64,000 nt of DNA from Streptomyces sp. 135 (GCF_020026305.1 NZ_CP075691.1:4960001-5024000), one strand, 5' to 3'; shown: positions 49,957 through 59,169, counted from the stretch's first letter. Notes: generated by a model from the letters alone, not told the origin. Numbers and translations are program-made.

Positions 49957-50589
49957 TCAATAGGCCACGCCCACGCCCTGCTTCACCGTCGACGGGTCGT
50001 CGATCATCGCCAGCATGGCGTGCGCCACATCGGCGCGCCCGATGAAGCGCCCGCTGCGCGGAGTGCCTCCGACGACCTTCCTGTAGACGCCCGTCACGGG
50101 CTTGTCCTGGAGCCTCGGCGGGCGCACGGACGTCCAGTCCGTGGCGCTGCGTGCCAGTTCGGCCTCCATGGCCCGCAGATCCACGTACACGTCCTTCAGG
50201 ACCGCGCTGACCACGAGCCCCACGACCTTGTCGACCAAGGGCTGCCGCTCGGCGGGCGGGCCGACCGGCGCGGCGCTCACCACCAGGAGCCTGCGCACCC
50301 CCTCGGCCTCCAGCGCGCGCACCACCGACCGGGTGAGCTCCGCCGCGATCCCGGCGTCCGACCGCTTGCGCGCCCCGAGCCCCGAGAGCGCCGCGTCCCG
50401 CCCGGTCACCGCCGCCCGCAGCGCCTCGGCGTCCCTCAGGTCGGCCCGGAAGACCTCCAGGCCCTCTCCCTCGGCGGCCAGCCGCGCCGGGTCGCGGACC
50501 ACGGCCGTGACCTGGTGACCCGCCATCAGGGCCTGCCGGACGATCTCCCCGCCGATACCACCGGTCGCACCGAACACCGTCAGCTTCAT
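49957..50589 (-). CDS. NAD(P)-dependent SDR/NmrA-type oxidoreductase
   Basis: A 210-aa protein: MKLTVFGATGGIGGEIVRQA (nucleotide loop GxTGGIG), LLVVSAAPVGPP, and DWTSVRPPRLQDKPVTG. It belongs to the NAD(P)H-binding YwnB/BVR-B-like group. It diverges from a TetR regulator gene with twin operators between them, so it is the likely target of that repressor. Substrate unknown. Confidence 0.85.
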   Translation of the reverse strand: MKLTVFGATGGIGGEIVRQALMAGHQVTAVVRDPARLAAEGEGLEVFRADLRDAEALRAAVTGRDAALSGLGARKRSDAGIAAELTRSVVRALEAEGVRRLLVVSAAPVGPPAERQPLVDKVVGLVVSAVLKDVYVDLRAMEAELARSATDWTSVRPPRLQDKPVTGVYRKVVGGTPRSGRFIGRADVAHAMLAMIDDPSTVKQGVGVAY

Positions 50590-50623
50590 CGCGCACCCTT
50601 CGGGAGGGGTAGTAGATAGGTGG

Positions 50624-50662
50624 GTGAGTATTCACTCACCTCTAGAGTGAGTAAACACTCAC
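50624..50662. promoter_or_regulatory. Twin TetR operators
   Basis: GTGAGTATTCACTCAC (50624-50639) and GTGAGTAAACACTCAC (50647-50662) are nearly identical palindromes, 23 bp centre to centre, in the 100-nt gap between the divergent SDR and TetR genes. Spacing fits two dimers bound side by side. Confidence 0.85.
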
Positions 50663-50689
50663 CCCTCGTCAAGTCTGGTTGGACGGCAC

Positions 50690-51289
50690 ATGCAGCAGAA
50701 GCCCACCCGGGCCCGCATCCTCGACGCGGCGCACGATCTCATGCTCACCATCGGCCTCGCCCGCGCCACCACCAAGGAGATCGCCAAGGCCGCGGGCTGC
50801 TCCGAAGCCGCGCTCTACAAGCACTTCGCGAGCAAGGAGGAGCTGTTCGTGGCCGTCCTCCAGGAGAGGCTGCCCCGCCTCGGCCCGCTGCTGCACCGCC
50901 TGACTGAGGAGCCGGGGGAGCGCGGCGTCGAGGAGAACCTCGCCGAGATCGCCCGCCTGGCCAGCGACTTCTACGCCGAGAGCTTCCCGATCGCCGCGTC
51001 CCTGTACGCCGAGACCAAGCTCAAGCGACGTCACGAGGACGCGCTCCAGCAGATGGGCGCCGGCCCTCACATCCCCATCGAGGCCCTGGACGCCTATCTC
51101 CGGGCCGAACGTGACGCCGGACGGATCGCCGCCGAGGCCGACACGTTCGCGGCCGCCTCGCTGCTCCTGGGCGCCTGCGCGCAGCGCGCCTTCGCCTACG
51201 ACGCCGTGATCGGCAAGCGCCCCCCGCAGCCCGTCGAGGCGTTCGCGGCGGCCCTCGCCCGCACGCTCCTCGCGGGAATCAGCCGCTGA
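50690..51289 (+). CDS. TetR-family transcriptional regulator
   Basis: A 199-aa repressor. The N-terminal helix-turn-helix spans residues about 8-55 (ARILDAAHDLMLTIGLARAT, then EIAKAAGCSEAALYKHFASKEELF); the C-terminal ligand domain is helical and ligand unknown. It probably represses itself and the divergent SDR gene through the operators at 50624-50662. Start ATG 50690 lies 27 nt after the second operator. Its last 11 nt overlap the convergent deaminase gene. Confidence 0.9.
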   Translation: MQQKPTRARILDAAHDLMLTIGLARATTKEIAKAAGCSEAALYKHFASKEELFVAVLQERLPRLGPLLHRLTEEPGERGVEENLAEIARLASDFYAESFPIAASLYAETKLKRRHEDALQQMGAGPHIPIEALDAYLRAERDAGRIAAEADTFAAASLLLGACAQRAFAYDAVIGKRPPQPVEAFAAALARTLLAGISR

Positions 51290-52298
51290 GCCAGGCGTCG
51301 ACCCCGGACAGCAGCTTCTCCCGTACGTCCACGGGGGCGGCCGAGCCGCGGATCGACTGCCGCGCCAGCTCGGCCAGTTCGGCGTCGTCGAAGGCGTGGT
51401 GCTCACGCGCGATCTCGTACTGGGCGGCGAGGCGCGAGCCGAAGAGCAGCGGGTCGTCGGCGCCGAGCGCCATCGGCACCCCCGCGTCGAAGAGGGTCCG
51501 CAGCGGCACGTCCTCGGGCTTCTCGTAGACCCCGAGGGCGACGTTGGAGGCCGGGCACACCTCGCACGTCACGCCGCGGTCCGCGAGCCGCTTCAGGAGC
51601 CGCGGGTCCTCGGCGGCCCGCACCCCGTGCCCGATCCGGGCCGCGTGCAGGTCGTCCAGGCAGTCCCGCACCGAGGCGGGCCCGGTCAGCTCACCGCCGT
51701 GCGGCGCCGCGAGGAGCCCCCCGTCGCGGGCGATCGCGAAGGCGCGGTCGAAGTCCCGCGCCATGCCCCGCCGCTCGTCGTTGGAGAGCCCGAAGCCGAC
51801 GATGCCCCGGTCCGCGTAACGCACCGCGAGCCGCGCCAGCGTGCGGGCGTCCAGCGGGTGCTTCATGCGGTTGGCGGCGACCAGCACGCGCATCCCGAGG
51901 CCGGTCTCCCGCGAGGCGGTGTCGACCGCGTCCAGGATGACATCGAGGGCCGGGATCAGACCGCCGAGCCGCGGCGCGTACGAGGTCGGGTCGACCTGGA
52001 TCTCCAGCCACCCCGAGCCGTCCCGCAGATCCTCCTCTGCGGCCTCCCGCACCAGCCGCTGGATGTCCTCGGGCTCACGCAGACAGGAGCGCGCCGCGTC
52101 GTAGAGCCGCTGGAAGCGGAACCACCCGCGCTCGTCGGTGGCGCGCAGCTTCGGCGGTTCGGCGCCGGTCAGCGCGTCCGGGAGCCGCACCCCGTACTTG
52201 TCGGCCAGCTCGAGCAGGGTGGAGGGCCGCATCGACCCGGTGAAGTGCAGGTGCAGATGGGCCTTGGGCAGCTCTCTTATGTCTCGTACACGCTCCAT
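51279..52298 (-). CDS. Adenosine deaminase family protein
   Basis: A 339-aa TIM-barrel deaminase. The metal motif is HLHLHFTGS (His16, His18); further elements are APHGGELTG (catalytic HxxE), RIGHGVRA and LGADDPLLFGS. Adenosine deaminases convert adenosine to inosine. The residue before the HxH motif is His rather than the usual Glu, and Streptomyces has several Add paralogues, so the substrate may be another adenine derivative. Start ATG 52298. Confidence 0.85.
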   Translation of the reverse strand: MERVRDIRELPKAHLHLHFTGSMRPSTLLELADKYGVRLPDALTGAEPPKLRATDERGWFRFQRLYDAARSCLREPEDIQRLVREAAEEDLRDGSGWLEIQVDPTSYAPRLGGLIPALDVILDAVDTASRETGLGMRVLVAANRMKHPLDARTLARLAVRYADRGIVGFGLSNDERRGMARDFDRAFAIARDGGLLAAPHGGELTGPASVRDCLDDLHAARIGHGVRAAEDPRLLKRLADRGVTCEVCPASNVALGVYEKPEDVPLRTLFDAGVPMALGADDPLLFGSRLAAQYEIAREHHAFDDAELAELARQSIRGSAAPVDVREKLLSGVDAWLSG

Positions 52299-52394
52299 TC
52301 CAGGATCTTGCCGTACGCACCTGGCGTCCCGGTAGCGCCTTTCCCCCTTCGAGGCCTTCCCCGAACGAAGAAACGGACCGCCCCTCAGCAGGAA

Positions 52395-52425
52395 CGGGCC
52401 GCCTCTCCGGTGGAAAGGCGGCCCG
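52395..52425 (-). terminator. Hairpin after the aminotransferase gene
   Basis: CGGGCCGCCT (52395-52404) pairs with AGGCGGCCCG (52416-52425), 36 nt past the aspartate aminotransferase stop and before the deaminase start. There is no T-tract. Confidence 0.6.
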
Positions 52426-52460
52426 CACGCGCGCGTGGAGCGCGATTTTCTCCAGAGACC

Positions 52461-53687
52461 TCAGTCGCGGGCCTCCGCAAGGAGCTTCTGGAGGCGCGAG
52501 ACGCCCTCGACGAGGTCCTCGTCACCGAGCGCGTACGAAAGGCGCAGGTAACCCGGCGTCCCGAAGGCCTCGCCCGGGACCACCGCGACCTCGGCCTCCT
52601 CCAGGATCAGCGCGGCCAGCTCGACGGAGTCCTGCGGGCGCTTGCCGCGGATCTCCTTGCCGAGGAGGCCCTTGACCGAGGGGTAGACGTAGAAGGCGCC
52701 CTCGGGCTCGGGGCAGAAGACGCCCTCGATGTCGTTGAGCATCCGCACGATGGTCTTGCGGCGCCGGTCGAAGGCCTCGCGCATCTTCTCGACGGCGACC
52801 AGGTCACCGGAGACGGCCGCGAGCGCGGCGGCCTGCGCGACGTTGGAGACGTTGGAGGTGGCGTGCGACTGGAGGTTCGTCGCGGCCTTCACGACGTCCC
52901 TCGGGCCGATGATCCAGCCGACGCGCCAGCCGGTCATCGCGTACGTCTTGGCGACGCCGTTGACCACGATGCACTTGTCGCGCAGCTCGGGGAGGATCGC
53001 GGGGAGCGAGGTGAACGTCGCGTCTCCGTAGACGAGGTGTTCGTAGATCTCGTCGGTCATCACCCACAGGCCGTGCTCGACGGCCCAGCGGCCGATCGCC
53101 TCGGCGTCGGCCTCGCTGTAGACGGCGCCCGTCGGGTTCGACGGCGAGACGAAGAGCACGACCTTGGTGCGCTCCGTGCGGGCGGCCTCCAGCTGCTCGA
53201 CGGAGACGCGGTAACCGGTCGTCTCGTCGGCGACGACCTCGACGGGGACACCGCCGGCCAGGCGGATCGACTCCGGGTACGTCGTCCAGTAGGGGGCCGG
53301 GACGATGACCTCGTCGCCCGGGTCGAGGATCGCGGCGAACGCTTCGTAGATGGCCTGCTTGCCGCCGTTCGTCACCAGGATCTGCGAGGCGTCCACCTCG
53401 TACCCGGAGTCGCGCAGCGTCTTGGTGGCGATCGCGGCCTTGAGCTCGGGGAGGCCGCCGGCCGGTGTGTAGCGGTGGAACTTCGGGTTCTTGCAGGCCT
53501 CGACGGCCGCCTCGACGATGTAGTCCGGAGTGGGGAAGTCGGGCTCACCCGCGCCGAAGCCGATCACCGGGCGCCCGGCGGCCTTCAGGGCCTTGGCCTT
53601 GGCGTCGACGGCGAGGGTCGCGGACTCGGAGATCGCGCCGATGCGCGCGGACACCCGGCGCTCGGTCGGAGAAGTTGCAGCGCTCAT
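52461..53687 (-). CDS. aspC: Aspartate aminotransferase (class I, Ib subgroup)
   Basis: A 408-aa PLP enzyme converting aspartate and 2-oxoglutarate to oxaloacetate and glutamate. It shows FGAGEPDFPTPDYI, YTPAGGLPELKAAI, VSPSNPTGAVYS, TDEIYEHLVY, the Schiff-base Lys247 in NGVAKTYAMTGWRVG and the Arg in LRLSYAL. Start ATG 53687. Its place upstream of tRNA-Trp and secE is the standard Streptomyces order. Confidence 0.93.
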   Translation of the reverse strand: MSAATSPTERRVSARIGAISESATLAVDAKAKALKAAGRPVIGFGAGEPDFPTPDYIVEAAVEACKNPKFHRYTPAGGLPELKAAIATKTLRDSGYEVDASQILVTNGGKQAIYEAFAAILDPGDEVIVPAPYWTTYPESIRLAGGVPVEVVADETTGYRVSVEQLEAARTERTKVVLFVSPSNPTGAVYSEADAEAIGRWAVEHGLWVMTDEIYEHLVYGDATFTSLPAILPELRDKCIVVNGVAKTYAMTGWRVGWIIGPRDVVKAATNLQSHATSNVSNVAQAAALAAVSGDLVAVEKMREAFDRRRKTIVRMLNDIEGVFCPEPEGAFYVYPSVKGLLGKEIRGKRPQDSVELAALILEEAEVAVVPGEAFGTPGYLRLSYALGDEDLVEGVSRLQKLLAEARD

Positions 53688-53868
53688 GGCCCCATCGTTC
53701 CAGACCTGAAAGGCCCCCGGCGCGTGGGTTTCCCACACCGTCGGAACCCAATCTGTTCGACGGGGGGCCGCAGACCACGTACACTCACTGCTCGTTGGCC
53801 CTCACCGGCCGCACCCTCTCGAGGCACTCCGTGCACCTGGGCGGATGCGGTAGGTTGGGGGAAATCAA

Positions 53869-53941
53869 AGGGTCGTAGCTCAATTGGTAGAGCACTGGTC
53901 TCCAAAACCAGCGGTTGGGGGTTCAAGTCCCTCCGGCCCTG
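53869..53941 (+). tRNA. tRNA-Trp (CCA)
   Basis: A 73-nt cloverleaf: acceptor AGGGTCG/CGGCCCT, anticodon loop TCTCCAAAA region with CCA, T loop TTCAAGT. It sits 108 nt upstream of secE, the usual actinobacterial tRNA-Trp-secE-nusG arrangement. Confidence 0.97.
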
Positions 53942-54048
53942 CTACACACTCCTTCGCCAGGATGTGTGCGCATGTACGTACTGCAATGCACCGCCGTGCG
54001 GCTCAACCGGGCGCGGCACGGCCACGACCCGGAATCAGGTGAGGACGA

Positions 54049-54336
54049 GTGACGGACGCCGTGGGCTCCATCGACATGCCTGATGCCCAGGACGAGGCGC
54101 CGGAGTCCAAGAAGAAGGCCCGCAAGGGCGGCAAGCGCGGCAAGAAGGGCCCCTTCGGCCGTCTCGCGCTCTTCTACCGCCAGATCATCGCGGAGCTCCG
54201 CAAGGTCGTCTGGCCGACTCGTAGCCAGCTCACGACCTACACCACAGTGGTGATTGTCTTCGTCGTCATCATGATCGGCCTTGTGACCGTGATTGACTAT
54301 GGCTTCAGCCACGCTGTCAAGTACATCTTCGGCTGA
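54049..54336 (+). CDS. secE: Preprotein translocase subunit SecE
   Basis: A 95-aa protein with a Lys-rich N-terminal region (ESKKKARKGGKRGKKG), the conserved YRQIIAELRKVVWPTRSQL and one membrane helix. SecE clamps SecY in the translocon. The GTG start at 54049 overlaps nothing; nusG follows after 77 nt. Confidence 0.95.
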   Translation: MTDAVGSIDMPDAQDEAPESKKKARKGGKRGKKGPFGRLALFYRQIIAELRKVVWPTRSQLTTYTTVVIVFVVIMIGLVTVIDYGFSHAVKYIFG

Positions 54337-54413
54337 GCCGAGAGCGAAGGGCGCCGTACTCGGCGCCCCTATTCGCGTGTTCCACCCCTTGTATCCAGGA
54401 AGAAGCAGCCACC

Positions 54414-55319
54414 GTGTCTGACCCGAACCTGAACGACGCCGTCGCGCCTCGCGGAGAGGACGCGGAGTCCGTGGAGGACCAGCTCGACATCGTCGAGGCG
54501 GCGGACGCCGAGGAGCCGGATCAGGCCGAGGCAGCCGACGCCGCCGCGGGCGAGCCCGCCGAAGAGGCCGCCGTCCACCTGGAGGGCGACGCCGAGGCTG
54601 CCGCCGAGTCCGAAGAGGACGAGGCCGCGGACGATGCCGATGTCGACGCCACGGATGCCGAGGCCGCCGACGAGGAGCCGGTGGAGGAGGAGTCCGAGCC
54701 GGTCGACCCGATCGTCGCCCTGCGCGAGGAGCTCCGCACCCTGCCCGGCGAGTGGTACGTCATCCACACCTACGCCGGTTACGAGAACCGCGTGAAGACC
54801 AACCTCGAGCAGCGCGCCGTCTCGCTGAACGTCGAGGACTTCATCTTCCAGGCCGAGGTGCCGCAGGAAGAGGTCGCCCAGATCAAGAACGGCGAGCGCA
54901 AGACCATCCGTCAGAACAAGCTCCCCGGCTATGTGCTGGTGCGCATGGACCTGACGAACGAGTCCTGGGGCGTCGTCCGCAACACCCCCGGCGTCACCGG
55001 CTTCGTGGGCAACGCCTACGACCCGTACCCGCTGACCCTGGACGAGATCGTCAAGATGCTCGCCCCCGAGGCCGAGGAGAAGGCCGCCCGCGAGGCCGCG
55101 GAGGCCGAGGGCAAGCCGGCTCCCGCCCGCAAGGTCGAGGTCCAGGTCCTGGACTTCGAGGTCGGCGACTCGGTCACCGTCACCGACGGCCCGTTCGCGA
55201 CGCTGCAGGCGACGATCAACGAGATCAACGCCGACTCGAAGAAGGTCAAGGGCCTCGTCGAGATCTTCGGCCGCGAGACCCCGGTCGAGCTCAGCTTCGA
55301 CCAGATCCAGAAGAACTAG
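54414..55319 (+). CDS. nusG: Transcription termination/antitermination factor NusG with acidic N-terminal extension
   Basis: A 301-aa protein. The NGN domain (WYVIHTYAGYENRVKTNLEQR) starts only at about residue 117. It is preceded by an extremely Asp/Glu/Ala-rich leader typical of Streptomyces NusG. A KOW domain follows (DFEVGDSVTVTDGPFATLQA). NusG binds RNA polymerase and helps Rho and ribosome coupling. Start GTG 54414. Confidence 0.95.
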   Translation: MSDPNLNDAVAPRGEDAESVEDQLDIVEAADAEEPDQAEAADAAAGEPAEEAAVHLEGDAEAAAESEEDEAADDADVDATDAEAADEEPVEEESEPVDPIVALREELRTLPGEWYVIHTYAGYENRVKTNLEQRAVSLNVEDFIFQAEVPQEEVAQIKNGERKTIRQNKLPGYVLVRMDLTNESWGVVRNTPGVTGFVGNAYDPYPLTLDEIVKMLAPEAEEKAAREAAEAEGKPAPARKVEVQVLDFEVGDSVTVTDGPFATLQATINEINADSKKVKGLVEIFGRETPVELSFDQIQKN

Positions 55320-55370
55320 CCCGCGGCCCTCGCGGCTGCCTCGGCTTCCTCTGGAACACACGCCTCCGAA

Positions 55371-55415
55371 CAGGTCAGACGGGCTGCCAAAGCCGGTCTG
55401 ACCTGCTCGGTTTTT
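55371..55415 (+). terminator. Strong intrinsic terminator after nusG
   Basis: CAGGTCAGAC (55371-55380) pairs with GTCTGACCTG (55396-55405); inside, GGCT pairs with AGCC. CTCGG and TTTTT follow. It separates secE-nusG from the rplK promoter. Confidence 0.9.
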
Positions 55416-55511
55416 AGCCGCGCGACTATACCCGTTATCGTTGTGCGGTATGCCTCCATCCGGATGACCGGACGGTCGGCTGAAAACTCTCACTAGGACC
55501 CGGAGAGAGCA

Positions 55512-55946
55512 ATGCCTCCCAAGAAGAAGAAGGTCACGGGGCTGATCAAGCTCCAGATCCAGGCTGGTGCCGCCAACCCGGCCCCGCCGGTCGGCCCCGC
55601 CCTGGGCCAGCACGGCGTCAACATCATGGAGTTCTGCAAGGCCTACAACGCCGCGACCGAGTCGCAGCGTGGCTGGGTGATCCCGGTGGAGATCACGGTC
55701 TACGAAGACCGCTCCTTCACCTTCATCACCAAGACGCCGCCGGCCGCCAAGATGATCCTGAAGGCCGCTGGTGTCGAGAAGGGCTCCGGCGAGCCCCACA
55801 AGACCAAGGTCGCCAAGGTCACCGAGGCGCAGATCCGCGAGATCGCGCAGACCAAGATGGAAGACCTCAACGCCAACGACCTGGACGCCGCGTCGAAGAT
55901 CATCGCCGGCACCGCCCGTTCCATGGGCATCACGGTCGAGGGCTGA
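55512..55946 (+). CDS. rplK: 50S ribosomal protein L11
   Basis: A 144-aa protein: [28 protein letters not shown] at the start and the C-terminal RNA-binding [12 protein letters not shown]. It binds 23S rRNA in the GTPase centre and is needed for RelA activation and thiostrepton binding. ATG 55512 follows CGGAGAG. It is cotranscribed with rplA. Confidence 0.97.
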
Positions 55947-56035
55947 GACTCCTCCCCCGTCTGACCTTTCTCCAGTGGTAGGGCCAAGCGCTGGCCCGCA
56001 CCACGACTCCATACCTGAACACACCAGGAGCAGAA

Positions 56036-56758
56036 GTGAAGCGCAGCAAGACTCTCCGCGCTGCGGACGCCAAGATCGACCGGGAGAAGCTGTACGCCCC
56101 GCTCGAGGCCGTCCGTCTCGCCAAGGAGACCTCCGCGACCAAGTTCGACGGCACCGTCGAGGTCGCCATGCGTCTGGGCGTCGACCCGCGCAAGGCCGAC
56201 CAGATGGTCCGTGGCACCGTGAACCTCCCGCACGGCACCGGCAAGACCGCCCGGGTCCTGGTCTTCGCGACCGGTGACCGTGCTGCGGCCGCGGAAGCCG
56301 CTGGGGCCGACATCGTCGGCGCCGACGAGCTGATCGACGAGGTCGCGAAGGGCCGCCTGGACTTCGACGCCGTCGTCGCCACCCCGGACCTCATGGGCAA
56401 GGTCGGCCGCCTCGGCCGCGTGCTCGGTCCGCGTGGTCTGATGCCGAACCCGAAGACCGGCACCGTGACCCCCGATGTCGTCAAGGCTGTCAACGACATC
56501 AAGGGCGGCAAGATCGAGTTCCGCGTCGACAAGCACTCGAACCTGCACTTCATCATCGGCAAGGTGTCCTTCGACGACACCAAGCTGGTGGAGAACTACG
56601 CCGCGGCCCTGGAGGAGATCCTCCGTCTGAAGCCGTCGGCCGCCAAGGGTCGCTACATCAAGAAGGCCGCCATCACCACCACGATGGGCCCCGGCATCCC
56701 GCTGGACTCGAACCGCACCCGCAACCTCCTCGTCGAGGAGGACCCGGCCGCCGTCTGA
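56036..56758 (+). CDS. rplA: 50S ribosomal protein L1
   Basis: A 240-aa protein with MKRSKTLRAADAKIDREKLY and the L1 signature GRVLGPRGLMPNPKTGTVT. It forms the L1 stalk and in many bacteria represses its own rplKA mRNA. The GTG at 56036 has AGGAG 7 nt upstream. A strong terminator follows. Confidence 0.97.
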   Translation: MKRSKTLRAADAKIDREKLYAPLEAVRLAKETSATKFDGTVEVAMRLGVDPRKADQMVRGTVNLPHGTGKTARVLVFATGDRAAAAEAAGADIVGADELIDEVAKGRLDFDAVVATPDLMGKVGRLGRVLGPRGLMPNPKTGTVTPDVVKAVNDIKGGKIEFRVDKHSNLHFIIGKVSFDDTKLVENYAAALEEILRLKPSAAKGRYIKKAAITTTMGPGIPLDSNRTRNLLVEEDPAAV

Positions 56759-56792
56759 AACTGACGGCAGCCGCGTCGCGTACGCGTTCTGT

Positions 56793-56831
56793 GGACGGGC
56801 CCCGCAACCTTTCGAGGTGCGGGGCCCGTCC
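56793..56831 (+). terminator. Terminator after rplA
   Basis: GGACGGGCCCCGCAACCT pairs with AGGTGCGGGGCCCGTCC (one bulged A) around TTCG, followed by TGTTTGTG. It isolates rplKA from the lipoprotein genes. Confidence 0.85.
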
Positions 56832-56916
56832 TGTTTGTGTACGAGCCTTTCGGATACGACTGTCAGAGGCCTGCGGCAAGGAAGCGGACCTCCACGAAGC
56901 CAAGGGGTGGGACGGG

Positions 56917-57819
56917 ATGAACAGCACGACCATGCGGCGTACGGGTCTCTCGATCGCGGTGGCGGCCGCGCTGACGGGCCTGGCGGCCTGCGGTTCCGGT
57001 GACTCGGGAGGTTCCTCCGACAGAGCCGGGGGCGGGCAGGACGAGGGCGGGATCAAGGTCAGCCCGATAGCCGCCCTGCGTACGGTCCAGAAGACGACCG
57101 ACAAGGCGGACACCGCCCGCATCGACGGCACGACCTCCATGGGCTCACAGGTGTCCATGGACATGAAGGGCGTCATGGGCTGGTCCGACGGCATCACGGG
57201 CAACGTGACCGTGACCTTCACGGGCGGCGCCCAGGCCCAGCAGATGGAACAGCTCGGCCAGCGGAAGATCGACTACCGCTACTTGAAGAACGGCTTCTAC
57301 GCGCACATGGGGGACACATTCGCGTCCCAGGCGGGTGGCGGCAAGCACTGGCTGGAGTACGACTACGACACGCTGGCGGAGATGAGCGGCGCCGCGGGCG
57401 AGGCGTTCCAGGACCAGATGCAGAAGAGCACGCCGAACCAGTCGGTGAAGATGCTGCTCGCCTCGGGCGACGTGAAGCGCGTCGGCGAGGAGGAGGTCCG
57501 CGGGACGAAGGCGACCCACTACTCGGGGAAGGTCGACGTCGCCGACTTCACCGCCAAGAACACCGACCTGGACGAAGAGCAGCTGAGCGAGCTGAAGAAG
57601 CAGTTCGAGCAGGCCGGCATGAGCACCGAGACGATCGACATCTGGGTCGACGACGACGATCTGCTCGTCAAGAAGATCGAGAAGGCCGACACGAAGAACG
57701 GCGCCTTCTCGCAGACCGCCTACTACAGCGACTACGGCACGCCGCTCTCCGTGGAGAAGCCCCCGGCCTCGGACACCGTGAGCTTCAAGGAGCTCATGAA
57801 CAAGCAGCCCGCCGCGTAG
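56917..57819 (+). CDS. LppX/LprG-like lipoprotein, first paralogue
   Basis: A 300-aa secreted lipoprotein: a signal peptide ending LTGLAAC (Cys25 lipobox), a Gly/Ser-rich linker, and a LolA-like beta fold with MDMKGVMGWSDG and a C-terminal WVDDDDLLVKKIEKAD. Homologous over its length to the next gene. LppX/LprG relatives in mycobacteria carry lipids; here the ligand is unknown. Start ATG 56917. Confidence 0.85.
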   Translation: MNSTTMRRTGLSIAVAAALTGLAACGSGDSGGSSDRAGGGQDEGGIKVSPIAALRTVQKTTDKADTARIDGTTSMGSQVSMDMKGVMGWSDGITGNVTVTFTGGAQAQQMEQLGQRKIDYRYLKNGFYAHMGDTFASQAGGGKHWLEYDYDTLAEMSGAAGEAFQDQMQKSTPNQSVKMLLASGDVKRVGEEEVRGTKATHYSGKVDVADFTAKNTDLDEEQLSELKKQFEQAGMSTETIDIWVDDDDLLVKKIEKADTKNGAFSQTAYYSDYGTPLSVEKPPASDTVSFKELMNKQPAA

Positions 57820-57921
57820 CCCCACGCAGCCCCCGCATAACCCGCGGGCCCCGGGAGCGGGTGCTCAGGTACTCTCAGCACTCAGAAAGTGGATCGATCA
57901 TGTGTTCCTAGGGGTGGGGTC

Positions 57922-58908
57922 ATGACTGTTGGTGCCGTACGTGGAAGCAAGGCGCGCGGGCGGCGGGCGGCGGGCGGCGTGCTCGCCACCGCGCTGCTCT
58001 GTACGGGCGCGGTCGCCTGTACGGGCTCGGACGACAAGTCCGACAAGGGGGCGGCGGACTCGGGCAAGCACCAGTCCCGTTCGCAGGTGACCGAGGTCAT
58101 CACGGCCGCGTACAAGAAGACCTCGGCCGCCAAGTCGGCCAAGGTCGAGATGACGATGTCCACCCCGCCCGGCGAGACCGCCAAGGCGATGGGCGGGGCC
58201 GGCGAGATGAAGATGTCCGGCGTCATGGGCTGGGACCCGACCGTCATGGACGTGACGATGACGGGCTCCGCGCTCACGGAGGGTGACCCGAGCGCCCCCA
58301 AGCAGATCCGGATGCTCTGGCGCGACAACGTCATATACATGGACATGGGCGCTGCGGCGGCCAAGGACATGGACGGCAGGCGCTGGATGAAGATGGACCT
58401 GAACTCCATCGCGAAGCAGACCGGCGACGACAAGCTGACCAAGCAGATGACCGGCGGCCTGGACAGCATGAGCCAGGACCCCGCGCAGCAGCTCGCGATG
58501 CTCCTCGACTCGCCGAACCTGAAGCACCTGGGTGCCGCGAAGATCGAGGGCGTGCAGACCCAGCGCTACAAGGGCCGGCTCACCGTCAAGGAGATGATGG
58601 AGTCCAACGACGGGCTCAAGGACGTCCTCGGCAAGAGCGAGCGTGAGCAGCTCTTCAAGAACGTCGAGAAGGCCGGCATCAAGGGCTACGACACCGAGGT
58701 CTGGGTCAACGAGGACGACTACCCGGTCCGCATGGACATCGACATCAAGACGCCCGACGGCACGGTGAAGACCTCGCAGACCTTCTCGGACTACGGCGCG
58801 GCCGCCAAGGTCACCCCGCCGCCGGCCGGGCAGACCCTGGACCTGATGGAGATGTTCAAGGAGCTCGGCAAGGGCGGCTCCGGAGCGGGCTCCGACAGCG
58901 GCTTCTGA
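57922..58908 (+). CDS. LppX/LprG-like lipoprotein, second paralogue
   Basis: A 328-aa secreted protein. The signal peptide has an atypical lipobox (TGAVAC, Cys33; position -3 is Ala). The MKMSGVMGWDP and DTEVWVNEDDYPVRMDID segments match those of the first paralogue, and the C-terminus is Gly/Ser-rich. The ATG at 57922 opens MTVGAVRGSK. The pair sits between rplKA and rplJL, which are contiguous in most bacteria. Confidence 0.83.
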   Translation: MTVGAVRGSKARGRRAAGGVLATALLCTGAVACTGSDDKSDKGAADSGKHQSRSQVTEVITAAYKKTSAAKSAKVEMTMSTPPGETAKAMGGAGEMKMSGVMGWDPTVMDVTMTGSALTEGDPSAPKQIRMLWRDNVIYMDMGAAAAKDMDGRRWMKMDLNSIAKQTGDDKLTKQMTGGLDSMSQDPAQQLAMLLDSPNLKHLGAAKIEGVQTQRYKGRLTVKEMMESNDGLKDVLGKSEREQLFKNVEKAGIKGYDTEVWVNEDDYPVRMDIDIKTPDGTVKTSQTFSDYGAAAKVTPPPAGQTLDLMEMFKELGKGGSGAGSDSGF

Positions 58909-58949
58909 CCGGATTTGCTTGACGAGGACCCGTTCGCGTACGCTTCCCC

Positions 58950-59085
58950 AGAAGCCAAAGACCGCTGGTCGTTGCTGTGCTCGCACTAGAGGGTGCAGTG
59001 GCCGAAGGATCCGCTGAAACTGCGGACGACCCGCGTAGGTGACTGTGGAAGTGCTCCCGGACGGGTTCCTGTTCGGTCGAGCTCA
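58950..59085 (+). ncRNA. L10 leader (ribosomal protein autoregulatory RNA)
   Basis: The region upstream of rplJ contains the expected structured leader: AGAAGCCAAAGACCGC near 58951, a central stretch CCGAAGGATCCGC...GCGGACGACCCGCGTAGGTGACTGTGGAAG, and a downstream hairpin. The L10(L12)4 complex binds this leader to repress rplJL. Boundaries are approximate. A promoter-like TTGACG at 58919 precedes it. Confidence 0.75.
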
Positions 59086-59119
59086 GCCCCGTGCGCCTGC
59101 GCCGGGGCGTTCTGTTTTT
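59086..59119 (+). terminator. Attenuator hairpin at the end of the L10 leader
   Basis: GCCCCG (59086-59091) pairs with CGGGGC (59103-59108), followed by GTTCTGTTTTT. A T-tract of five is rare in this window. It is placed 50 nt before rplJ, so it may allow premature termination when L10 is in excess. Confidence 0.7.
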
Positions 59120-59169
59120 CCCAGCCCCTTCTGAGCGGTCCTCATCACCCGGAAGGAGGCCGACGCTCT

